Shown here: piece by piece, positions 16,899 through 25,049 of the stretch
Position numbering within the stretch: the stretch's first letter is position 1
Layout of the letters: the number at the start of each line of letters is the position of its first letter
Assembly: GCA_036262035.1 (NCBI GenBank)
Contig: DATAJS010000025.1
Location: forward strand, 116,624 to 180,623
Length of the DNA stretch: 64,000 bases
Source of the DNA: Burkholderiales bacterium
GTDB taxonomy: Bacteria; Pseudomonadota; Gammaproteobacteria; Burkholderiales; SG8-41
Direction of reading: 5' to 3'
Made by a program: the position numbers and the translations under genes
The notes under the pieces: generated by a model
Databases searched by the model: none
Told to the model about the DNA's origin: nothing
The model's input: the letters and a program-made list of their open reading frames with translations, nothing else

Positions 16899-17020
16899 CG
16901 CGCACTACGGCAGCCGGTCGAAACAGCTCATCAGTCGCCGGTGGGTCTAGCGCAGCTGGTCGCGCGACGGCTCGCGGGTGCGACAATGCGGCGATGGAAA
17001 AGTCATTCCGCAACATCTAG

Positions 17021-17473
17021 ATGGCCGCGAGCCGCACCCGCGAGCTGCGCGCGGTCGCGATCGTCGAAGCGCTCAAGGGCGCGCTCGTGCTGATCGCGGC
17101 CGGCATTGTCTTCCGCCTGCTGCACGGCGACCTCCAGCATGGGGCCGAGGCGATCGTGAAGCACTTCCATCTGAATCCGGCGCGGCACTATCCCGGCGTG
17201 TTCGCGGCGACGCTCGCGGACTTCGGCAGCGCGCACAAGCTCGCGCTGAGCCTGGGTGCGCTGGCTTACGCCGCTGTAAGGTTTGTGGAGGCTTACGGCC
17301 TCTGGCGCGCGAGAAGCTGGGCGTGGGGATTCGGCATCATCTCCGCCGCGTTGTATCTTCCGTTCGAGCTCGCCGAGCTCACGCAGCGGGTGACGTGGCC
17401 GGCGATCACCGTGCTCCTGCTCAATGCAGGCGTCGTATTCATGCTGTGGCGCGCTCGCGCAAGCGCGAGCTGA
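17021..17473 (+). CDS. DUF2127 integral membrane protein
   Basis: A 150-aa membrane protein with about four hydrophobic helices. The opening AVAIVEALKGALVLIAAG and the segment YAAVRFVEAYGLWRARSWAWGFG, followed by LYLPFELAELTQRVTWPAI, are characteristic of DUF2127. The family has no defined activity. It is probably an inner-membrane protein. The ATG at 17021 is preceded by weak context (AACATCTAG). It is followed after 66 bp by a small hydrophilic gene and then MscS, all on the same strand. Confidence 0.87.
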   Translation: MAASRTRELRAVAIVEALKGALVLIAAGIVFRLLHGDLQHGAEAIVKHFHLNPARHYPGVFAATLADFGSAHKLALSLGALAYAAVRFVEAYGLWRARSWAWGFGIISAALYLPFELAELTQRVTWPAITVLLLNAGVVFMLWRARASAS

Positions 17474-17539
17474 ACAGGTAAAGTTTGCGACGGCACGCGA
17501 CGTACTCGTGTCTCGTGAACCTCAACGTCAGGAGCTGCC

Positions 17540-17752
17540 ATGCCGGACGAAACCAGAAAAGACTCCCGCGACCGAACCAGGCCGGACGGGCCCGAAGGCG
17601 CGGCGCCGACGAACGAGCAACGCCGTTTCCGCGGTCAGTCCACGGGAGGCAAGAGCGAGGGCGACGAGGCGCGGCGCAAAGTCGCCGAGGGCGACACCAC
17701 CGCCGATGCGCCGATGGACCCGGAAGACGAAGAGTTCATCGACAAGAGTTGA
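17540..17752 (+). CDS. 70-aa hydrophilic hypothetical protein
   Basis: An ATG behind CAGGAGCTGCC opens a strongly charged, probably disordered product. It has basic and Pro/Gly-rich segments (KDSRDRTRPDGPEG) and a very acidic tail (DAPMDPEDEEFIDKS). No hydrophobic core, signal or known motif is visible. Small charged proteins of this kind often lie beside stress genes in Burkholderiales, but I assign no function. Confidence 0.62.
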   Translation: MPDETRKDSRDRTRPDGPEGAAPTNEQRRFRGQSTGGKSEGDEARRKVAEGDTTADAPMDPEDEEFIDKS

Positions 17753-17867
17753 CGGGCGGCAGCCCGTCAATCCCCGCGAAGAGCCTGCCCTCGAATGCTC
17801 CAGTCGGGGGCGGGGACCCATCTTGACCTTCAGTCCCCATCAGGTGCATTCCTTGCAGTAGCCGCGC

Positions 17868-18953
17868 ATGGCGCAGGAGTCGCTGCACGAAACCCGAACG
17901 CTCAGGACGCTCGAGCGCGCGGCTGCAAAAACCACGGAGCCCGAGCACGAGCCCGAGCGCATCGCGCACGAAGCGTCCGAGGTGCACGAGGAACGCCGTG
18001 CGGGAATCGCGTGGACCCTGCCTTACCTGCTCGCCGCGCTCGCAGCCGTAGCGGCGCTCGCGATCCTCGAGTGGGACCCGCCGTTCTTCCATCTCGACGC
18101 GCTGGCGTCGGAAAAAGCGCAGCGTTACATCTCAGGCGCCCTCGGTATCGCGATCGTGCTCGCGATCGCACGCGCCGTGGAAATCTACTGGATCGAGCGC
18201 CTGCCCAGCCCCGTCGCGCGCTTCAACCTCAAGCGCATCCTGCGGCTCGTCATCGGGCTCGCGCTGGCGCTCATCGTCATCTCGGTGCTGTTCGTCGAGT
18301 GGTATGCCGCGGTCGTCTCGCTCGGGCTCATCTCGCTCATCCTCGGCTTCGCGCTGCAGGCGCCGATCTCGAGCTTCATCGGCTGGATCTACATTCTCGC
18401 GCGCGCGCCCTATCGCGTCGGCGACCGCATCCAGATCGGCGAGGCGCGCGGCGACGTGATCGACGTCGGCTACCTGGACACGACGCTGTGGGAGATCGGC
18501 GGACGCCATCTCTCGACCGACCATCCGAGCGGACGCGTCATCAAGTTTCCCAATACCAACGTCTTCAGCACGCCGGTGTTCAATTACTCGTGGCCGCTCT
18601 TTCCTTACATCTGGAACGAGGTCAAGGTGAACCTCGCCTACGAGAGCGATCTCGAGTTCGTCGCGGCGACGATGCAGAAGATCGCCGAGGAAGAGCTCGG
18701 CGAGACCATGATCGAGAAGGTGAAGGTGTTCAAGGCGCTGCTCGCCAGGACGCCGGTCGACCACCTCGAAGTGCGCGAGCGCCCGTCGGTCGTGTTCCGC
18801 GTGAGCGAGAACACGTGGATCGAGGCGATCGTGCGCTACCTCGTGGTGCCGCGCGAATCGGGCCACGTCAGGACGCGGCTCACCCTGAAGATCCTCGAGG
18901 CGCTCAACGCAGCGCCCGACCGCGTGCTGTTTCCGAAGAGCAACATGCGTTAG
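17868..18953 (+). CDS. MscS-family mechanosensitive ion channel
   Basis: A 361-aa channel protein. A charged N-terminal tail with predicted helices (residues 1-44) precedes about four to five membrane segments. The pore helix and cytoplasmic junction read VSLGLISLILGFALQAPISSFIG, followed by the MscS beta domain ILARAPYRVGDRIQIGEARGDV and VIKFPNTNVFSTPVFN. It would open under membrane tension to release solutes during hypo-osmotic shock. The start at 17868 follows TTGCAGTAGCCGC, a weak ribosome site. Confidence 0.9.
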   Translation: MAQESLHETRTLRTLERAAAKTTEPEHEPERIAHEASEVHEERRAGIAWTLPYLLAALAAVAALAILEWDPPFFHLDALASEKAQRYISGALGIAIVLAIARAVEIYWIERLPSPVARFNLKRILRLVIGLALALIVISVLFVEWYAAVVSLGLISLILGFALQAPISSFIGWIYILARAPYRVGDRIQIGEARGDVIDVGYLDTTLWEIGGRHLSTDHPSGRVIKFPNTNVFSTPVFNYSWPLFPYIWNEVKVNLAYESDLEFVAATMQKIAEEELGETMIEKVKVFKALLARTPVDHLEVRERPSVVFRVSENTWIEAIVRYLVVPRESGHVRTRLTLKILEALNAAPDRVLFPKSNMR

Positions 18954-19052
18954 GAGCGCAGGCGCCCTCACCTGCAGAAAGAGGCCTCCGTGCTGCACGC
19001 GAGGCGCCTGCGCTGCCGTTAAACTACGCGATACACCAACGAAGGTTTCCCC

Positions 19053-20684
19053 ATGTCGAACAACCGCGGCGCCGATCTCCTGGCGCGCACGCTCACCGAT
19101 GCGGGCGTGGCGCACGTCTTCTCACTGTCGGGCAACCACGTGATGCCGCTGTACGACGCGATGCTCGACGCGCGCGTTCAGGTCGTCCACACGCGCCACG
19201 AGAACGCGGCGGTGCACATGGCCGACGCCTACGCGAGGCTCACCGGCAAGGCGTCGTTCGCGCTCCTCACCGGCGGGCCGGGGCACGCGAACGGCATCGG
19301 CGCGCTCTACACCGCGCTCGCGTCCGAATCCCCGGTGGTGCTGCTCTCGGGGCACGCGCCGCTGTCCGAGCTCGGCACGGGCTCGTTCCAGGAGATGCGC
19401 CAGGCGGAGATGGCCGCGCCCGTCGTCAAAGCCTCATGGACGGCAGCGAGCGCCGCCGGCCTCGGCGACGACATCGCGCGCGCCGTGCGCATCGCCACCT
19501 CGGGCCGTCCGGGGCCGGTGCACGTCAGCCTGCCCGTCGATGTCCTCGAAGGCGCCTACGACGGCGAAGCCGAGCGCGATTCGCCGCTGCTCGACGTGGA
19601 GCCGCGGCCGTTGAGCGAAACTGCCGTCGACGCGGTCATCGCGATGATCGCCGCAGCGGCGCGGCCGCTCGTGCTGACCGGACCGGTCATGGCCGAAGCG
19701 CGCGCGGGCGAGCTTCGCGCCACGCTCGCGCGTGCGCTCGACGCGCCGGTGCTGTGCATGGAAAGCCCGCGCGGGCTCAACGATCCGTCGCTCGGCGGGC
19801 TCGCGCGTGTGGTGGCCCGCGCCGACCTCGTCGTGCTGCTCGGCAAGGAGCCCGACTTCACGTTGAAGTTCGCGAGAGCGCCGGGGTTCGCAAAAGAGTG
19901 TCGGTTCGTCGTGGTCGATCCCGAGGCGGCCGCGCTCGCGCGCGCGCTCGACGTGATCGGGCACGAGCGCGTGGTGCTGTCGACCGTGGCCGATACGGTG
20001 CCGACCGCACGCAGACTGATCGAGCGCGCATCGGGCCTGGGCGATGGGCCGAACGCGTGGACGGCGGAAGTCGAAGAAGCGGTGCGCTACCGCTCGGAGG
20101 AAGTGCCGGCGATCGCATCGAGCGAAGGGCCGCTGCACCCGCTCGACATCGGACGCGAGGTGCAGCGCGCCCTCGACGCGGCGTGGGACTCGGTGTTCGT
20201 CTCCGACGGCGGCGAGTTCGGCCAGTGGGCGCAGGCGTGCATCAGCTCGAAGAACCGCCTCATCAACGGCCAGGGCGGCTCGATCGGCAGCGCGGTGCCG
20301 TTCGCGCTCGCCGCGAAGGTCGCGCGGCCCGGCGCCACGGTGATCGCGCTCACCGGCGACGGCGCGGCGGGCTTCCATCTCATGGAGATCGAGACCGCGG
20401 TGCGCTGCGGGCTCGCGCCCGTAATCGTCGTCGGCAACGACGCGTGCTGGAACGCCGAGCACCAGATCCAGATCAGGAGCTACGGCAAGGACCGCGCGCT
20501 GTATACCGAGCTGTCGCCGACGCGCTACGACCAGGTCGCGATCGCGCTCGGCGGCCACGGCGAGCACGTCACGCGCGCCGCCGACTTCGGGCCCGCGCTC
20601 GACCGCGCGATCGCCTCGCGCAAGCCGGCGGTGGTGAACGTTGTCGTACAGAGGCTGGCCGCGCCGACTGTGAAGATGCCCTGA
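19053..20684 (+). CDS. thiamine-diphosphate-dependent enzyme, acetolactate synthase-like
   Basis: A 543-aa three-domain ThDP enzyme. The catalytic Glu is in HTRHENAAVHMADAYARL, which is followed by GGPGHANGIGALYTA. The central FAD/ADP-type domain and the C-terminal cofactor site GDGAAGFHLMEIETAV ending VVGNDACWN give the G-D-G...N motif. It has no regulatory ACT subunit partner, so a role in 2-oxoacid decarboxylation or carboligation in catabolism is more likely than branched-chain synthesis. It is followed by a repeat and the AtuA-type pair on the same strand. Confidence 0.9.
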   Translation: MSNNRGADLLARTLTDAGVAHVFSLSGNHVMPLYDAMLDARVQVVHTRHENAAVHMADAYARLTGKASFALLTGGPGHANGIGALYTALASESPVVLLSGHAPLSELGTGSFQEMRQAEMAAPVVKASWTAASAAGLGDDIARAVRIATSGRPGPVHVSLPVDVLEGAYDGEAERDSPLLDVEPRPLSETAVDAVIAMIAAAARPLVLTGPVMAEARAGELRATLARALDAPVLCMESPRGLNDPSLGGLARVVARADLVVLLGKEPDFTLKFARAPGFAKECRFVVVDPEAAALARALDVIGHERVVLSTVADTVPTARRLIERASGLGDGPNAWTAEVEEAVRYRSEEVPAIASSEGPLHPLDIGREVQRALDAAWDSVFVSDGGEFGQWAQACISSKNRLINGQGGSIGSAVPFALAAKVARPGATVIALTGDGAAGFHLMEIETAVRCGLAPVIVVGNDACWNAEHQIQIRSYGKDRALYTELSPTRYDQVAIALGGHGEHVTRAADFGPALDRAIASRKPAVVNVVVQRLAAPTVKMP

Positions 20685-20687
20685 ATC

Positions 20688-20864
20688 AAAACAAAGCTTG
20701 CACACGGAGGACACGGAGGAGCACGGAGGGCACGGAGGAAAGCTAAATGGCCCGGCCGCCCGACGTCGACATGGCTTGTCACGGCCGGGCGTCCGCGACC
20801 GAATGGGTTCTCCTCCGTGTTCCTCCGTGTTCCTCCGTGCCCTCCGTGTTGACGCTTTGTTTTT
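20688..20864. repeat. iteron-ended element, CACGGAGGA family
   Basis: The left end AAAACAAAGC is followed by four CACGGAGG-type direct repeats. The right end carries four CCTCCGTG-type repeats and closes with GCTTTGTTTTT, so the two ends are inverted copies about 45 bp long. The core (about 75 bp) contains its own stem, GCCCGGCCG with CGGCCGGGC. This has the same architecture as the GGACGCAAA elements but a different unit. It separates the ThDP gene from atuA-like and ends 18 bp before the latter. Confidence 0.85.
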
Positions 20865-20882
20865 AAAAAACGGAGGAGCTAC

Positions 20883-22229
20883 ATGACTGCCAAGACTGTG
20901 CGAGTAGGCACCGGCGCCGGATTTTCCGACGACCGTTTCGAGCCGGCGCGCGATCTCGCCGAGCGCGGCGAGGTCGATTACCTGATCTTCGAGTGCCTCG
21001 CCGAGCGCACCATCGCACGCGAGACGCTGTCGCGGCTGAAGAATCCCGAAGCGGGTTACACGCCCTACCTCGTCGAGCGCTTCGAAGCGGTGCTGCCCGC
21101 GTGCCGCAGGAACGATGTGCGCGTCGTGACCAACATGGGCGCGGCGAATCCGCAGTCGGCGGCGCGCAAGGTGAGAGAAGTCGCGAAGTCGCTGGGTCTC
21201 GGCGAGCTGCCGGTCGCGGTGGTCGGGGGCGACGACGTCGCCGAAGTGATCCGCGCGCATCCGGAGCTTCCGCTGATGGAGAGCGGCGAGCCGGTCGAGT
21301 CGCTGCTGCCGCGCATGGCCGCGGCGAATGCCTATCTCGGTGCCGACATCATCCGCGACGCGCTCGCGACCGGCGCGCCGGTCGTGATGACCGGCCGCGT
21401 CGCCGATCCGTCGATGTTCGTCGGCGCGCTCATGCACGCGCACGACTGGAGCTACGACGACTATCCGAAGCTCGCGGCCGGCACGCTGGCGGGGCATCTC
21501 ATGGAGTGCGCCGCGCAGCTCACCGGCGGCTGCTTCATCGACCCCGGCCGCAAGGACGCCGACGACGCGGTGAACATCGGCTTCCCGTACGCCGACGTGA
21601 CCGCCGACGGCGCGCTCACGCTCGGCAAGCTCGAGACGAGCGGCGGACGCCTCGACGTGCAGACGTGCACCGAGCAGGTCCTGTACGAGATGCACGATCC
21701 CGCGCGCTACATCACGCCCGACTGCGTGCTCGACATCACCGACGTCGAGTTCGCGGTCGAGAGCACGCACCGCGTGCGCGCGACCGGCGCCAGGGCGAAG
21801 CCGCGCACGCCGACCTACAAGGCGGTCGTCGGCTATCACGACGGCTGGATCGGCGAAGGCGAAGTGGGCTATGCCGGGCCCAACGCGCTCGCGCGCGCGC
21901 AGCTCGCGGAGAAGATCGTGCGCGAGCGGCTGAAGCTGCGCGGCCTCTCCTACCCCGAGATCCGTGTCGACTACATCGGCATGTCGAGCCTGCACGGCAT
22001 GGGCGAAGGACGGCCGGAACCGTACGAAGTGCGGCTGCGCATGGCCGCGCGCAGCCCCGACCGCAAGACCGCGCAGGCGCTCGGCTTCGAGATGCGCACG
22101 CTGCACGTCAACGGTCCCGCGGGCGGCGGCGGAGGGACGAACGGATTGCGCGAAGTGATCGGCGTGAAATCGGTGCTGGTGCCCCGCGAGTGGGTGAAGC
22201 CGCGCGTCACGGTGGAGGGCACGCTGTGA
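20883..22229 (+). CDS. AtuA-family (DUF1446) protein
   Basis: A 448-aa acyclic-terpene-utilization AtuA-like protein. It starts VRVGTGAGFSDDRFEPARDLAERG and carries VTNMGAANPQSAARKV, GADIIRDALATGAPVVMTGRVADPS and YADVTADGALTLGKLETSGG, all family hallmarks. AtuA is required for citronellol/geraniol catabolism in pseudomonads, but its reaction is not settled. CGGAGGAGC gives a strong ribosome site. The stop overlaps the next gene as GTGA. With the upstream ThDP enzyme it may form one catabolic unit. Confidence 0.88.
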   Translation: MTAKTVRVGTGAGFSDDRFEPARDLAERGEVDYLIFECLAERTIARETLSRLKNPEAGYTPYLVERFEAVLPACRRNDVRVVTNMGAANPQSAARKVREVAKSLGLGELPVAVVGGDDVAEVIRAHPELPLMESGEPVESLLPRMAAANAYLGADIIRDALATGAPVVMTGRVADPSMFVGALMHAHDWSYDDYPKLAAGTLAGHLMECAAQLTGGCFIDPGRKDADDAVNIGFPYADVTADGALTLGKLETSGGRLDVQTCTEQVLYEMHDPARYITPDCVLDITDVEFAVESTHRVRATGARAKPRTPTYKAVVGYHDGWIGEGEVGYAGPNALARAQLAEKIVRERLKLRGLSYPEIRVDYIGMSSLHGMGEGRPEPYEVRLRMAARSPDRKTAQALGFEMRTLHVNGPAGGGGGTNGLREVIGVKSVLVPREWVKPRVTVEGTL

Positions 22230-22531
22230 AAGTCTACGACCTCGGCCACGCCCGCGCAGGCGACAAGGGCAACACCTCCAACGTGTCGGTCACCGCCTAC
22301 GACGAGCGCGCGTGGAACATCCTGCGCGAGCAGCTCACCGTCGAGCGCGTCGCGCACGCCTACGCACACATCGCGAAAGGCCCGGTGACGCGCTACGAGC
22401 TGCCGAAGCTGCGCGCGCTGAACTTCGTCATCGAGAACGCGCTGGGCGGCGGCGTGACGATCTCGCTGGCGCAGGATGCGCACGGCAAGAGCTTGTCCTA
22501 CGTGATGCTCGATATCGACCTTAAAGGCTAA
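22226..22531 (+). CDS. AtuA-associated small C-terminal-domain protein
   Basis: A 101-aa protein starting at GTG 22226 in a GTGA overlap with the AtuA-like gene. MKVYDLGHARAGDKGNTSNV and the ending NALGGGVTISLAQDAHGK match the domain that in some species is fused to the C-terminus of AtuA. Here it is a separate subunit, presumably acting with the upstream product. It has no signal peptide or membrane segment. Confidence 0.83.
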   Translation: MKVYDLGHARAGDKGNTSNVSVTAYDERAWNILREQLTVERVAHAYAHIAKGPVTRYELPKLRALNFVIENALGGGVTISLAQDAHGKSLSYVMLDIDLKG

Positions 22532-22541
22532 CGCCAAAATC

Positions 22542-22740
22542 AAAAGCTATTTGACCGCCAAGGACGCAAAGGACGCAAAGGAAAGTCAAAAACAAAATCG
22601 GCAGAAGTTCAAACCCACCCCCACCCTAACCCTCCCCCTGAGGGGGAGGGGATAACTGCTCGCTTCGGCCTAGGTGCGCTGCGTTCGCACCCGAACGATT
22701 TCCTTTGCGTCCTTTGCGTCCTTTGCGGTTAATTGCTTTT
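22542..22740. repeat. iteron-ended element, GGACGCAAA family, with core remnants of the GxxExxY element
   Basis: The left end AAAAGC...GACCGCC is followed by GGACGCAAA repeats. The right end has the inverted TTTGCGTCC array, GCGGTTAATT and GCTTTT. Inside the left array, AAATCGGCAGAA, and inside the right array, GATAACTGCTC, both match the corresponding inner flanks of the 54530-55060 element. This copy therefore looks like an internal deletion derivative. A CCCTCCCCCTGAGGGG repeat (22612-22651) is nested inside. Confidence 0.85.
22612..22651. repeat. CCCTCCCCCTGAGGGGGAGGG hairpin repeat nested in an iteron element
   Basis: AAACCCACCCCCACCCTAACC precedes the CCTCCCCCTGAGGGGGAGG stem. It is nearly identical to the copy at 44773-44813 including the leader, so the leader belongs to the element. 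It interrupts the core of the element at 22542-22740. Confidence 0.8.
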
Positions 22741-22747
22741 AACGCCC

Positions 22748-23605
22748 TCAGGCGAAGTAGCGCCTCTTCAACGTCGTCTGGTTCTCGTAGATCGACCCGA
22801 GGTTCTCGGCGGCAGGCAAAGGCAATCTCACCGGCACCGCTTCGAGCCGCGGGCAGTAGGTCGTCTCGCCGCAGATCATCCGGCTGTCGAACTCTTCGAG
22901 ATCGGGCACGCCCGCGAGCGGCCATGCGTCCGCGGCCATGAACTCGTAGAGCAGGAACGGCCGCGGGTACCGCGAGGTGTTGGGCGCCGAGCCGTGCACC
23001 GCCATCGTGTGGTGGATGGAGATCGTGCCCGCCTTGCCGACGCACGCGATGCGCGTCTCGTAGTCGAGCCTGGTGCGTTCCGGATCGATCGCGCCGACGA
23101 AGCGTCCTTCGGCGTTGTGATCGTGCACGCCGGTCTTCTGGCTGCCCGGCAGCACGAGCATCGGCCCGTTGTCCATGCGGCAGTCTTCGAGCATCAGGCC
23201 GACCGCGAGGATGCTCGCGTTGGTGTGCGGATGGAAAGCCCAGTCCTGATGCCATTCCAGCCCTGCGCCGCCGCTGGGCGCTTTCACGTTGAGCTTGGAA
23301 GAGTGCATGCGCACGTTCGGCCCGAGGAGCTGCTTGAGGATCGACAGCAGCGGTTCGCTCGTGCAGAGCTCGCGGAACACCGGGTGGCGCGTGTGCGGGA
23401 GCTTGATCCGGCGCAGCCGCGGATTGGCCGCGCTGTGGTCCGGCTCCAGGTCGTAGACGTCGTTGTGCGCGGTGACCGATGCCGACGCGGCGATCAGGTC
23501 GGACAGCGCGCGGCGCATGCGGCCGAGCATCGCCTCGTCGACGACGTTCTCGACGAGCACGACGCCGTCGCGCTCGTAAGCGGCAAGCTGTTGCAGGTTC
23601 AGCAT
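22748..23605 (-). CDS. phytanoyl-CoA dioxygenase (PhyH) family oxygenase
   Basis: A 285-aa Fe(II)/2-oxoglutarate dioxygenase of the PhyH family. The facial triad is visible: H-x-D in LEWHQDWAFHPH, and a distal His in MAVHGSAPNTS with Arg nearby for 2-oxoglutarate (RYPRPF). NGPMLVLPGSQKTGVHDH is the typical family strand. The start MLNLQQLAAYERDG at 23605 was chosen for its GAGGAA ribosome site; an ATG at 23638 would add 11 residues. It is divergent from the Bug gene at 23697 with 91 bp between. Confidence 0.88.
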   Translation of the reverse strand: MLNLQQLAAYERDGVVLVENVVDEAMLGRMRRALSDLIAASASVTAHNDVYDLEPDHSAANPRLRRIKLPHTRHPVFRELCTSEPLLSILKQLLGPNVRMHSSKLNVKAPSGGAGLEWHQDWAFHPHTNASILAVGLMLEDCRMDNGPMLVLPGSQKTGVHDHNAEGRFVGAIDPERTRLDYETRIACVGKAGTISIHHTMAVHGSAPNTSRYPRPFLLYEFMAADAWPLAGVPDLEEFDSRMICGETTYCPRLEAVPVRLPLPAAENLGSIYENQTTLKRRYFA

Positions 23606-23696
23606 CGGGCGTTCCTCGAACGATCGGCGGTTATTCATTATATAGGCGTGATACGTTAACCCTTCGATCCACCCTCCTTCGAAGCAGAGATCACCG

Positions 23697-24665
23697 ATGA
23701 AGACATCACCGCCGCGGCTCGTCGCCGCCGCCGTCGTGCTGGGTTGCGCACTCCATGCGTCGGCCCAGTCGTTCCCCGCCAAGCCCGTGCGCATCATCGT
23801 GCCCTTCCCGCCCGGCGGCGGCACCGACGTGGTGTCGCGGCTGCTCGGCCAGAAGCTCACCGAGATCTGGGGACAACAGGCGATCATCGACAACCGCCCC
23901 GGTGCGTCGATGATGATCGGCCACGAGATCGGCGCGAAAGCGCCGCCGGACGGTTATACCGTCGTGATGTCGTCGAACAATCACACCATCAATCCGAGCC
24001 TGTACTCGAAGATCCCGTACGACACGGTGAAGGACTTCGCGCCGGTCACGCTGATCGGCGTGTCGCCGCTGGTGCTGGTGGTGCATCCGACGCTGCCGGT
24101 GAAGACGACCAAGGAGCTGATCGCGCTGGCGAAGGCGCGCAAGGGCGAGCTCACCTACGCGTCCAGCGGCAGCGGCGGGCCGCTGCACATGGCAGGAGAG
24201 CTCTTCAAGCTGCGCGCCGGCGTCGACATGACTCACGTGCCCTACAAAGGCAGCGGCCCCGCCGAGACCGATCTCGTCGGCGGTCACGTGCAGGTGCTGT
24301 TCGCGGGACCGGTGTCCGCCTCGCCCTACATCAAGGCCGGGCGCATGAAGGCGCTCGCGGTGACGAGCCTCAAGCGCTCGATCGCGTTTCCGAACCTGCC
24401 GACGATCGCCGAGGAAGTGCTGCCGGGCTATGAGGCGGGGATCTGGTGGGGCCTGCTCGCGCCCGCGGCCACGCCGCGCGACATCGTCAACAAGCTCCAC
24501 GCCGATTTCGTGAAGGTGCTCGCGATGCCGGACACCAGGCAGCGCATGCTCAGCCAGGGCGGCGAGCCCGTCGGCAGCACGCCCGAGCAGTTCCAGAAGA
24601 TGATCGTGACCGAGATCGCCCAGTGGGCGAAGGTCGTGAAAGCCGCCGGCATCAAGGCCGACTAG
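23697..24665 (+). CDS. Bug/TctC-family solute-binding receptor
   Basis: A complete 322-aa receptor. The signal peptide runs to about Ala23 (LGCALHASAQ) before SFPAKPVRIIVPFPPGGGTD. The second loop is degenerate, IDNRPGASMMIG, with Met-Met replacing the usual Gly-x, and SSNNHTINPSLYSK follows PPDGYTV. HVPYKGSGPAET is intact. It is divergent from the PhyH dioxygenase, whose substrate it might supply. The start follows GAAGCAGAGATCACCG. Confidence 0.94.
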   Translation: MKTSPPRLVAAAVVLGCALHASAQSFPAKPVRIIVPFPPGGGTDVVSRLLGQKLTEIWGQQAIIDNRPGASMMIGHEIGAKAPPDGYTVVMSSNNHTINPSLYSKIPYDTVKDFAPVTLIGVSPLVLVVHPTLPVKTTKELIALAKARKGELTYASSGSGGPLHMAGELFKLRAGVDMTHVPYKGSGPAETDLVGGHVQVLFAGPVSASPYIKAGRMKALAVTSLKRSIAFPNLPTIAEEVLPGYEAGIWWGLLAPAATPRDIVNKLHADFVKVLAMPDTRQRMLSQGGEPVGSTPEQFQKMIVTEIAQWAKVVKAAGIKAD

Positions 24666-24677
24666 CGCCGCGGACGC

Positions 24678-24998
24678 TCAAAACGGATCGACGATTGCCG
24701 GGACGGTGCTGCGCTTCTTCGTGCCGGTACCCGTGCCGCGCCCTGCCCCTGCGCTGCCCTGGGCCGATCCGGCGCCTTTCGCGTGGCTTCGCGTCGAGCC
24801 GCGTGCCGCGCCGACGTCGGGGATGTCGGGCGGAGTGCCGAAGGCGCCGGCGCGCTCGGGGCCCACGCCGGTGACCGTGCCGCTGCTCTCGCCGTTCATG
24901 CCGGGCACTACCGAGAGGCTGCCGGTGGCGTTCTGCGCGCTCGCCGCGGTTGCGACGAATGCCAACGCGAGCGCAGCAGCCAGGGTGAGGGTTTTCAT
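24678..24998 (-). CDS. small secreted Gly/Ala/Thr-rich protein
   Basis: A 106-aa product with a clear signal peptide, MKTLTLAAALALAFVATAASA with cleavage near residue 21. The mature part is low in hydrophobics and Gly/Ser/Thr rich (GMNGESSGTVTGVG, GSAQGSAGAGRGTGTGTKK) and ends in VDPF. It is probably periplasmic or exported and disordered. No family is recognised. AAGGAGCCGCC precedes the ATG. It is convergent with the Bug gene at 23697, with 12 bp between the two stops. Confidence 0.75.
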   Translation of the reverse strand: MKTLTLAAALALAFVATAASAQNATGSLSVVPGMNGESSGTVTGVGPERAGAFGTPPDIPDVGAARGSTRSHAKGAGSAQGSAGAGRGTGTGTKKRSTVPAIVDPF

Positions 24999-25049
24999 GG
25001 CGGCTCCTTGATGGCGTGTGACAGCAGCCGCCGCAAGGCGCGTGCCGCT

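Noticed and set aside
17753..17867. Possible gene in the repeat-like GGGGGCGGGGACCCATC region before MscS
   Set aside because: The stretch resembles a decayed dRS3-type fragment and has no ribosome site or protein-like frame.
17795..20746. A 983-codon forward frame across MscS and the ThDP gene
   Set aside because: Composition is dominated by Arg/Ala/Gly, as expected of a GC-rich off-frame; both true genes have intact motifs in other frames.
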